64,000 nucleotides of DNA, from NCBI RefSeq assembly GCF_945859705.1, contig NC_079137.1, positions 56,142,552 to 56,206,551 of the forward strand, read 5' to 3'. The notes under the pieces are model-generated. The model was not told the origin of the DNA, made no database searches, and saw nothing but the letters and a program-made list of their open reading frames with translations. Both the position numbers and the translations under genes were made by a program. The DNA comes from Episyrphus balteatus. Its lineage: Eukaryota > Arthropoda > Insecta > Diptera > Syrphidae. This document shows, piece by piece, positions 1 through 8,372 of this stretch. Position 1 is the first letter of the stretch. Each line of letters opens with the position of its first letter.

Positions 1-33
1 TATCACGGTATAGAATTCAGTAACATTTTTGAA

Positions 34-1100
34 GTGAAAACTTCTTTAGTATCGTAGTGATTTGAAACAAGATGAAACGAAAACGCGACACGACTTCAAC
101 TTATTATAACTTTTTTGTTTTAATAGGTAGATGAATGAAATTTGTACTGTAGATAGGTAATTAAATAAATTATAATTGTACAAAATTTCAAATAATTTCA
201 TATTCAAAATTCGGAGATAACGGTAAAAAGACGTTCTTTTCCAACACACGTTATATCTTTTGATCTAGTGCACATACAAATTTGATTTAACTTTAATACG
301 CATGCTGATAACATAACCTTTTATTTGATATATCACACATAACGTTACGTCCTCTATAAGTTACACAATCTTAAATTGAAAAAAATTTAAAAATACCTCA
401 AAACACCTGTGGAGATCTGTTGGCGATGACCAGCTACCAGTGTAGGAAGTACCGTAATCTCAGTCTGGAAATTCGACATGGTTGACTTTAAAAAATTCTA
501 ACTTCTCTTGTAGACATCTTTGAAATAAGATTTATGCATCATTATACAAGGTGAAACAATAAGCTTTCACATGGTATAAAATTTTTTATAGGTTGTCAAA
601 CAAAAAAATTGATTTAATAGCATGAGAACATAAAAATAAATGTTTTTTTGCTTTTTGGATGAAATTTCATCGAGTTCAAAAAATTCTAGCTCTTTTTGTA
701 GATGTCTCATAGACCTGATCGATATATATATTTTGAGCTTGGACAATAAGCTTTCAGATAGTATAAAATTTTTTACAGGTTGTTAGGGAAAAAATGCATT
801 TAATAGCGTGAGAACACAAAAATAAGTTTTTTTTTTCGCTTTTTTTCATGGAAATTTATCGAGTTCAAAAAATTCTAGCTCTTTTTGTAGATGTCTCATA
901 GACCTAATCGATATATGTATTTTGAGCTTAGACAATAAGCTTTCAGATGATATAAAATTTATATAGGTTGCCATATAAAAAACATGGATTTGAAGGTGAT
1001 AGAATAAAAATAGGTAGATTTTTTCTATTTTTTTTTTTGCAAGAAAAATGATTTCTTAAGGTTTCACTTCTACCACGTGTGAATTGCACACATGATTTTT
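34..1100. repeat. dispersed repeat family A, copy 1 (longest copy)
   Basis: Non-coding repeat whose parts recur at about 36840-37300, 39175-39500 and 60160-60720. It opens with a GAAGTGAAAACTTC near-palindrome and ends near 1074-1095 with CACGTGTGAATT..CACACATG, which matches 60692-60713 closely and 39213-39237 more loosely. A segment of about 190 bp (ATAGGTTGTC...AAGCTTTCAGAT, from about 590 and again from about 775) is tandemly repeated inside it. It has no convincing reading frame. The class is unknown; a non-autonomous DNA element is the best guess. Confidence 0.75.
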
Positions 1101-2897
1101 TTTTTTTTTTTATTGTACTTTAAATCACTGTGGGTTTTCAAAATATTGCTGTTGAAACCTTATAATTTTTCAGTGTTGTTTTAATACTCATACAAGGAGG
1201 TTTTTTTTAGTTGTATCTGTTGATTGGATATTGGATCTTATGAGATTTCCCAATCAAATTTGCACAAAAGTGCATATTATCAAATAAATTCTGACAAAGT
1301 TTTCAGACAGTAAAATAAATCGTTTTAAACAAATTTCCAGATTTTTTGAAAAATTACTAGTTCTATTAGTAGGGTGGGTATTGATTATGTCTTAAAAACC
1401 TAGCAATAAGGAACTCAGATGTTCACTGGTTTTTATTGCAGGAATCAATTAATGGGTTATAATAGATGATAAAACCGTGAGAAGGTGGAAATTGAAGATA
1501 GGGATGAAAAAGCCTCCTATTTGGCTTTTTACAATGTAACTCGTAAACAAAGAATATTTTTGATATATTGCAATCCAAACTTTTTGTAGAGAATTGAATT
1601 TCCTACCAGAATAATGTTTTTTTTTTAATTGTAAAACATAAAATCCATCCCGAAACAAGCATAAAACAAGTAAAAAAAAATCGATTTTTTGAGTTTTTTT
1701 TTCGGTTTTTGGCTGTACCTACCTATGTACCTATGTATCTTTTTTAACTGGGATAGGCATTAGAATAGCTTTCCTCTCAAATATTCAAATATTTCTTTTT
1801 TACTTGAGTAAAACTAAAAATGCGAAAAAAGTCAAGTTCAAATGGTTATATGCTTCCGTTAATTTTCAATGAAAAAAAAATATTAAGCCCAGAATTTTGA
1901 AGGAAATTTTATTTTATTGTTTTTTAACAAAACTGTTTTACAATTATGAGCACTAGATGGTTTTACCTGTTAATCCTCTTGACATTTCTTTTCAAAAAGT
2001 TATAATTATCGTACCCCCAACGCTAAAGCCACAAAAAAGTATTGAGACTTGACCATACCGGAAAGGTATGTGGTAGCGGTTAGGGTAATTTTATGAAAAA
2101 AAAATCCAAATTGGAACTCCTGGAATTTTTTTGCATACAATTACCTGCTATAGCAAGTATGCTGTGTGGTAAAGCCTCAAATAAACCAAAAGTTCTTCGT
2201 AATACACTTTTTTCATGTTTCATTTCGAGTTTCTACGAACTACATTGTAGATAAATTATTTAATTTTCAGCGTCTTATTTGGCTAATTTGCAAACTAGAA
2301 TGGCTTTTTAATAATCCTTGTTTAAAAATAACGTTTATCTTTGCACCAACGAATAACATTGTTTCCTGTGCACTGCCATCTATAAAAATTTGCCAGAAAC
2401 ATTTATATTGCTACAATGGTTTGTGTCAATATCAGTTAGTTCAAAATGATACCGTTGGCGCTATCATTAATACTGGTTGTGGTCCTTGCTTAGGGTTTTT
2501 TGTTTGTTTGTGGAATGTAAATAAAATACCTCAAGTTAAAATGCCATTTTCTTTGAGGGATATTTTTTTTCGGGATTTTTTTTTATATTTTGCCATTTTC
2601 TTGGTCAGCTTTTACACGGAGCCTCAAGAGGCGCGCCTCTTTTCAAACATAATAAGTGCAAAAGAGAAAAAAGATGAAACACAAAATTATCCGACCAGAG
2701 AATCGTAGGTCGAAATTCTGAGACTCTTTTTTGACGTTTCTTTTTCTACTTTTTCTTTTTTCAACATTAACTTTCATTTCTTTTTGCTTCTTGGTGCAAT
2801 AAACAACAAAAAATTTTAAATCAAAAGAGAAATATCAAACTTGAGTCCTTGACTCAAGAGGCATCGTGTAATAGTACACGCCTCTCACAATAGCCGT
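1101..2897. other. unassigned AT-rich sequence
   Basis: No recognisable gene. It has many A/T homopolymers. An open frame of 180 codons (2166-2708, +) is longer than usual for such AT-rich DNA, but its translation shows no family I recognise and has low-complexity Phe/Ile-rich stretches. At 2615-2645 there is a GCCTCAAGAGGCGCGCCTC inverted motif related to the CAAGAGGC motifs that flank the next hairpin. Confidence 0.4.
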
Positions 2898-3124
2898 TTT
2901 TCATTATCCCACTTGATCCATATAGATCATTAATTAACACGTCGTATTACAAAAACTACATCACGATTCGTGATCCTGATGAAAAGCAAGATCACGATTT
3001 GTGATCCTAATGAAAACCAAGATCACAATTCGTGATCTTGATGAAAAGAAAGATCTCATGTAGTTGTTGTAATACGTGTTAATTAATGATCTATATGGAT
3101 CAAGTGGGATAATAAAAAAAACGG
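2898..3124. repeat. long hairpin element with 31-bp tandem repeats in its loop
   Basis: The arm at about 2898-2962 (from CATTATCCCACTTGATCC) is the inverse of the arm at about 3058-3124 (GGATCAAGTGGGATAAT). The intervening loop contains three copies of a 31-bp unit, each carrying the near-palindrome GATCACGATTCGTGATC and followed by CTGATGAAAA. It is a MITE-like or foldback structure with no coding content. Confidence 0.8.
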
Positions 3125-3212
3125 CTAATATGATTATCAAAAGAAAATTCGAAAAAAGAGTCAAGCCTCTTAAGGCTTCGTGTAATAGCTGACTTTGAGT
3201 TTGTGAAGTTAT

Positions 3213-3391
3213 AGGCTGTGTTCCTTTGGGCTCAGCAAAGTACTTTTTAGTACTTTTGAATCCATTTGTTGCGTCCATCTACTGCTTAGTACTTAAAATT
3301 ACTTTGAACTACTTTTGCTCTACTGAAAAAGTAGTTCAAAGCAGCTTTAAGTACTAAGCAGTAAATAAATATTTCCAAAGGAACGCAGCTA
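3213..3391. mobile_element. short hairpin MITE, AGGCTGTGTTCCTTTGG ends
   Basis: The ends AGGCTGTGTTCCTTTGG (3213-3229) and CCAAAGGAACGCAGCTA (3375-3391) are inverse. Inner arms TACTGCTTAGTACTTAAA (3280-3297) and TTTAAGTACTAAGCAGTA (3346-3363) are a perfect 18-bp inverted repeat. A further half end, CCAAAGGAATACAGCTA, lies at 3464-3480, so a second or extended copy is likely. Confidence 0.75.
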
Positions 3392-3481
3392 TTCAAAGAC
3401 ATTTTTTCTATAGAAGAAATGGAGTTGAATACAACCAGAAGTACTTAGCAGTAGATACTTTAGTCCAAAGGAATACAGCTA

Positions 3482-4447
3482 TACCCAAGTAACAATTTAG
3501 CTTTCATAAGGGTCAATGCAAGCTATTTTTTGACTTGTTTAAGAAGAAGGACAAGTCTTATGCAAATCATTTTGGCGCACATTACCGAATTTCCCCAAGA
3601 CCTTCCTCCACAGGTAATCCACAAGCTAATAGCTTGTGACGAACAGCGTAAAACGACCTTATGCAGGCCTTTTTACAAAACAATGAAACATTTTAGGGAA
3701 ACTATAGCTTCGCTAAGGAAACTATCATTTGCATTGGATGTTATAATAAGGCCTTATGGAGGTTGTTTAAGAATTTGTGAATAAAAAAAAAGATTTTATT
3801 GGTTTTTTTTTTCTTTTAATTTTTTTTCTATTTTGTTTTTTCTTCTTTTTTTGGCCATGTCAATGCTTTTCCTGTCGTTCTGAAATGGGAAGAATTTTAT
3901 TTTAATTGAAAAAGAACACATTTTTTTTTATTTCACAAATGGCCCCGCCAGGAATCGATCCCACGTACCTCTGCATACCAAGCCAGCACCTTACCAGTAG
4001 ACCATACTCGAATATTAAAGATGAGTGGCAAAAAGGGAGCTAATTGAAACCTCACATAAAAATGCAATGTTTTTTTCTAAAGTGTTACAAACATTGCATA
4101 TCTGCAGGATAAAAGCTTTGCATACTTATTGGTGAAAAACATTGCATACTTGAGAGATGAAAACATTGCATACTTACAAGAACCTCTTGGAACAGGTCTT
4201 ATGAAAGCCTTCTGTCACTTGAAAATAGAAGTCTTCTTTAAAACGGTTCAAACAGGTCTTATGAAGGTCTTCTTTAACTTATATTTACAAGGCTTCTTCT
4301 AAACACTTCCAGATAGCCTTAAGGAGACCTCCTTTGTTTCCAAAATGGATGATTTGCGTAAGTAAGCCTTAAACAAAACTTATACAAACTATAGCTTGCC
4401 GAATCGAAGAAAATGGACCTTATGCAAGTAAAATTGTTACTTGGGTA
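3482..4447. mobile_element. TIR element with TA flanks (Tc1/mariner-like MITE?)
   Basis: The left end TACCCAAGTAACAATTT (3482) and right end AAATTGTTACTTGGGTA (ending 4447) are perfect inverses, and the match continues into CTTTCATAAGG / CCTTATGCAAG. The TA at both borders can be read as a TA target duplication, as made by Tc1/mariner-type elements. The inside has repeated GGTCTTATGAA and CTTCTTT motifs and a tRNA-like stretch. An 84-codon open frame (3530-3784) shows no transposase similarity, so the element is non-autonomous. Confidence 0.75.
3941..4010 (-). pseudogene. degenerate tRNA-like sequence (SINE head or tRNA relic)
   Basis: On the - strand the stretch has an A-box-like TGGTCTACTGGTAAGGT and a B-box-like GGGATCGATTCC, with tRNA-like spacing between them, then CTGGCGGGGCC. 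The anticodon-stem pairing is poor and no matching 5' acceptor strand is visible, so it is not a functional tRNA gene. An A-rich segment follows on the same strand, as would be expected for a tRNA-derived SINE. It lies inside the TIR element 3482-4447. Confidence 0.45.
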
Positions 4448-4615
4448 GTGGTACTTCTTTTCCCCCCCTAGAAGAAAAGTATATGAAACAAATGTCAAAA
4501 TGGCACTTACCGATATTAACCACCACAGTGATTATAACGAATTAATATGGTGTGGTGTGAGGCTAGACTAGAAATGGACTGGATTTTTAAAAGGAAAAAA
4601 CAAACATGGCGTAAA

Positions 4616-4758
4616 GTTTGAACTACATCGACAAAAAAACAAAATGAAAAAAGTCGTCAAATTTTCAAATAACTTAAATTTTTAGCTGTCACTTCAATTT
4701 AAATTTGTTTTTGATATTTTGCACTTTTCTTACTTTCTTTCTTTCGATGTAGTTAAAA
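4616..4758. mobile_element. hairpin relic of the ACTACAT MITE family
   Basis: GTTTGAACTACATCGA (4616-4631) faces TCGATGTAGTTAAAACTT (4744 onward) in inverse orientation. The ACTACAT end motif is the same as in the array at 5887-6748. Confidence 0.55.
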
Positions 4759-5084
4759 CTTAAATGTAATTTTTTTCAAATGTAGGTACAAAAGTAAAAC
4801 TATTTTTTTTGTCTCACTAGAGAAAATTTTTTTGTGAACAAGAGCTTTGTATATAAAATCTATAGTACTATCATGAAAAAAAAAACAGCGCCACCAAAAT
4901 AGTAAGCTAGCGAACGAACTAATAACTATGTCAAATTTCAAACAGAAATGTATATCTCATCTCCTTACTCCCATTATTGAATTCGATCTAAGCGTCCTTT
5001 TCAATTTAATTTTTGTATAGTTTTTCGGTCTGGAAAATTAAAAAAAATGGCGCTAAAAACTTATTTTTTGATCTAAAAAACAAT

Positions 5085-5789
5085 GGGCCTTACTAATAAT
5101 AAAATTTAAAGCTCAGTTAAATATTTATCTGAGCTTTAAATATTTCTCCATACCAATAACCAATTTAATAGTCAGGTTAAGGGTTAACGCCACGTTAATT
5201 TTATAGTTGGGAAACTGAACTATAAACGCACGGTTAAATTTAAACGCACGATTTGAACTGTCATTTGACAGCAAAAAAAAAACATTTGTCAAGTCAACAA
5301 GTTGTTGAGAAAAATTAATTGGCGGCAAATTATAAAATAAGTAAATGGAAACATTAATTTGTTTATAAATATTTCTCTTTTTTTTTTAATAAATATTCAT
5401 TACTTTCAGAATAGACTGAAGAAGAAAACTTAACAAGAAATAGATCTGCAAATATTCATCGTCGTACTTCACGATAGATGAACTTTTTTTTTATGCACTT
5501 TTGGCCTTCTTGGGTTCCATTTTTTAACTTTTACAATCGAAATAAAAATATATGAAGGTATGTAGGTATTTTGTAGTAATGTTTTTGTTCGTTATTACAT
5601 TATATGCAAAAAAAAATCACTTCAATGATGTCATTTTGACAACAAATGTAATAGATCTGGTAATAGAAGCACAATTAGTTAAACGTGGGTTTATTTTGAT
5701 TATTAGTATACACCCAATTTAACGCGACGGTAAAATTTAACCCGACGATACTTAAACGTGTGTTTAGCGATTCATTATTGGTAAGGCCC
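5085..5789. mobile_element. TIR element GGGCCTTACYAATAAT with AAT target duplication
   Basis: The left end GGGCCTTACTAATAAT starts at 5085. The right end, inverse of GGGCCTTACCAATAAT, finishes at 5789. AAT lies immediately outside both ends (5082-5084 and 5790-5792). The sequences flanking the element, CTAAAAAA before and GTGTATTATT after, are nearly continuous in a related copy at 6721-6742. That copy acts as an empty-site paralogue. No coding potential is visible. Confidence 0.75.
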
Positions 5790-5886
5790 AATGTGTGTAT
5801 TATTTTTCACAAACTAACAACGCTAGCAAGAAAACAAATATTTTCACTTTTTTTGTTGTTGGAAAAAATTACAAAAATTATTTATT

Positions 5887-6748
5887 AAAGCCTTAACTAC
5901 ATTCACCACTTTTTTCAAAAGTACAAAAGTGAAAAGATTTTTTTTTACTCGCTAGCGAAATTATTTTGTGAAAAAGAGTATACGAAATTGATTTTAGACA
6001 AAGAAATAAGTTTTCTGCGACATTATTTTTAGTTTTCCACCCAGAAAAACCATAAAAAAAATACGTATGAAAATGTTCACTTTTGTACTTTTTCACTTTT
6101 TGAGCCAATGTAGTTAAGCCTTAAGGCTTAACTACATACACCACTTTTTGAAAAAGTACAAAAGTGAAAAGATTTTTTTTCTGCCTAGCGCAATTTTTTT
6201 GTGAAAAAGAATATACAAACTGTTTTTTAGACCAAAAACTAAGCTTTCTGCATAATTTGTTTTAATTTTCTAGCCCGAAAAACTATACAAAAATGCGTTT
6301 GAAAATTTTCACTTTTGTACTTTTTCACTTTTTGAGCCAATGTAGTTAAGGCTTTAAACCGAAAAATAAGCTTTCTGCATCATTATTTTTAATTTTTTGG
6401 TCGCAAAAACTGTCTCAAAATGAGTTTGAAAATTTTCCCTTTTTGAATTTTGGCAAAAAGTGGCCGTTGTAGTTCTACCTTTAACTACATGGGCCACTTT
6501 TTGCAAAAATACAAAAATGAAAATAGTTTTTTCTCCTAAACGCAATTGTTTGTTTGTTTTCTAGACCAAAAAATAATCTTTCTGTATCATTTTTGTAATT
6601 TCTTCCATTAACTTCATTGGCTCAAAATGTGAAAAAGTACAAAAGTGAAAATTTTCAATCACATTTTTGTAAACTATTTCGGTGTGGAAAACTAAAACAA
6701 AAAATGGTGCTTATTTTGTCATCTAAAAAATTTGTGTATTATTCTTCA
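5887..6748. mobile_element. tandem cluster of ACTACAT-family MITEs
   Basis: Units of about 230 bp (5887-6120, 6121-6355, then shorter derivatives to 6748) start with AAGGCTTAACTACAT..CACCACTTTTT and end with GAGCCAATGTAGTTAAGGC, which are inverse ends. Sub-terminal motifs AAAAGTACAAAAGTGAAAA and their inverse recur in each unit. The units are non-coding. Confidence 0.8.
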
Positions 6749-6749
6749 T

Positions 6750-6935
6750 AAAGCCTGGTACGCTGCTCGCGCTAAATTTTAGCTCCCATACAAATTATCG
6801 AAAATTTTTAGCCGAGATAAAATGGATCCCATACAAGTTATCGATAATTTGTATGGGATCCATTTTAGCTCAGATAAAAATTTTCGATAATTTGTATGGG
6901 AGCTAAAATTTAGCGAGAGCAGCGTACCAGGCTTT
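6750..6935. mobile_element. hairpin MITE, AAAGCCTGGTACGCTGCTCG ends, copy 1
   Basis: This is an almost perfect palindrome. The end AAAGCCTGGTACGCTGCTC is mirrored by GAGCAGCGTACCAGGCTTT at 6917-6935, and the inverse match continues inward through TTAGCTCCCATACAAATTATCG to the centre near 6843. The centre carries TATCGATA (6839-6846). It lies about 430 bp upstream of the SmE start codon. Confidence 0.9.
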
Positions 6936-6942
6936 AAGGCTT

Positions 6943-7095
6943 AAGCCTGGTACGCTGCTCGCGCTAAATTTTAGCTCCCATACAAATTATCGAAAAATTT
7001 TAGCTGGGCTAAAATGAGTCCCATACAAATTATCGATAACTTGTATGGGAATTTTATCTCGGCTAAAATTTAGCGCGAGCAGCGTACCAGGCTTT
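6943..7095. mobile_element. hairpin MITE, same family, copy 2
   Basis: A second head-to-tail copy of the 6750-6935 palindrome, shorter in the middle. It has the same ends (AAGCCTGGTACGCTGCTCG / CGAGCAGCGTACCAGGCTT) and a TATCGATA at 7031-7038. The distance from its right end to the SmE start codon is about 270 bp, so it may sit within the SmE promoter-proximal region. Confidence 0.9.
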
Positions 7096-7366
7096 AAATT
7101 TGAAATCTATTCTGTACCGATGTAATCACCCCATTATAAGTAATTTACAATCCACAAATAATTTCCCATCTGCTATGGGTACTTTTGTCAGCCATTTTAT
7201 TAAACAAAAATTTCCGATGTCAAAAAGTGACAGCCGCATTGACATTTCTTTTTTTCTCTGTTTAATAAAACGCCGCCGAAAAACGTTTACTCTCCAGTAA
7301 AATCTATACAAAAGAAGAGATTATTCAATTTGTTAACAAATTTTTGTTGAAAATAATTCTGCAAAG

Positions 7367-7651
7367 ATGTCTTTTAAAGGAAATACAAAAGTACAAAAGG
7401 TGATGGTACAACCCATCAACCTTATTTTTCGCTACCTCCAAAATAGATCTCGCGTCCAAGTTTGGCTCTATGAAAACATTTCACTGCGAATCGAAGGACA
7501 CATCGTTGGATTCGATGAATACATGAATTTGGTGCTGGATGATGCTGAAGAGGTTTATGTGAAAACACGCACTCGAAGAAATCTTGGAAGGATTATGTTG
7601 AAAGGCGATAATATAACGTTGATCCAGAATGTTAGTCCATCAAAAGATTAA
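7367..7651 (+). CDS. SmE: small nuclear ribonucleoprotein E (SmE)
   Basis: A 94-residue protein, full length for the family. SmE is one of the seven Sm proteins that form the ring around the Sm site of U1, U2, U4 and U5 snRNAs. It assembles with SmF and SmG and acts in pre-mRNA splicing in the nucleus. The Sm1 motif covers residues 30-61 (LYENISLRIEGHIVGFDEYM, then NLVLDDAEE) and Sm2 covers 76-86 (IMLKGDNITLI). The RNA-contacting F49-D50-x-Y52-x-N54 and K79-G80-D81-N82 residues are all present. The N-terminal VQKVMVQPINLIFRYLQN block is characteristic of SmE. The ORF is intronless. The start is the first ATG of the conserved MSFKGN opening. A poly(A) signal follows 118 bp after the stop codon. 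Two hairpin MITEs lie just upstream. The gene could be independent or nested in an intron of the BACK-TLDc gene downstream. Confidence 0.97.
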   Translation: MSFKGNTKVQKVMVQPINLIFRYLQNRSRVQVWLYENISLRIEGHIVGFDEYMNLVLDDAEEVYVKTRTRRNLGRIMLKGDNITLIQNVSPSKD

Positions 7652-7768
7652 GGTTAGGTTGAAACCAACACAAAAAGATCATTTCAACTATAAAAATGAA
7701 CCACAACTCGTCTACCTTTTAAGCATTTTATCAATTTAAATGAATTGATTTTCGTGTATTTTTTTCTC

Positions 7769-7774
7769 AATAAA
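7769..7774 (+). promoter_or_regulatory. poly(A) signal of SmE
   Basis: AATAAA 118 bp after the SmE stop codon, in a T-rich 3' untranslated stretch, followed by TTTTTTTTGT. This is the first AATAAA after the gene and is suitably placed for cleavage near 7790-7800. Confidence 0.7.
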
Positions 7775-7879
7775 AAATATGGATTTTTTTTTGTAATGAA
7801 TTCCAGAGCAAAAGTTTGATAATAATAAAAAAAATGAGTATTTACCTGTGTGAATCCAAAGTTGTTTTCATTTTTTTCT

Positions 7880-8372
7880 TTTTATTTCAGCAAATACTGG
7901 GAAGTTTCGTCGACGAGTTGAAGATTAGGGACAACCAGTTTATCTTGCTCGCGATGGTTTGGGGTCCAACAATTCCAGAAATTGTAATCCGTGGTTGATG
8001 AATGTGTTCTGGTGTCTATTTATTAGTATTATTAGTAGGTAGCACTGTCTTCTAGGAGATGATTTTTAAGGTGTTTTCTCAATTTTCAGTAACCTGTGAG
8101 GATCCCTGTTATTATTCTTAGGTTGTTTTATATCTTTTCTGTTTGTAATTTTTAAGTAGTAATTTTTCCTGCTTAGAAGTTTCATTCCAAATTTTTGTTT
8201 GTTTTTTTTTTTTAATAATTTTTGTTTGATAGTGTTGTCTCCAATACCGCAATATAGTTCTCTGGGGCCATAAGAGGTGCTTTGGTACCTGCTTTTGCTA
8301 AAGGAATCTGCGGAATCTGCTACTTGGTTCCCTTGAACTTCAACATGTCTAGGAACCCAGTAGAATAAGCTT
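7880..8372 (-). pseudogene. decayed C-terminal end of a non-LTR retrotransposon ORF2 (RNase H onward)
   Basis: On the - strand, fragments in different frames fit the usual order at the C-terminus of RNase-H-bearing non-LTR elements (R1/LOA/I-type). WVPRHVEVQGNQVADSA (about 8310-8365) is the RNase H G-H-x3-G-N-x2-A-D box with the H region retained. LAKAGTKAPLMAPENY (about 8240-8300) follows in a shifted frame. WNETSKQEKLLLKNY (about 8145-8190) is the post-RNase H segment. ILTG plus KLRKHLKNHLLEDSA (about 8040-8100, with a stop inside) is the conserved LTG block. Several frameshifts and stops make it a dead relic. On the + strand, a 60-codon open frame and an apparent splice acceptor at about 7890 fall within it and are probably accidental. 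The clade cannot be settled from this fragment. Confidence 0.65.

Noticed and set aside
2166..2708. 180-codon + strand open frame
   Set aside because: Unusually long for AT-rich DNA, but no domain, signal or splice context is recognised and both flanks are repeats; kept only as a note in the block description.
7816..7998. 60-codon + strand frame with an apparent upstream splice acceptor
   Set aside because: The opposite strand reads as a decayed non-LTR retrotransposon C-terminus, which explains the sequence better.
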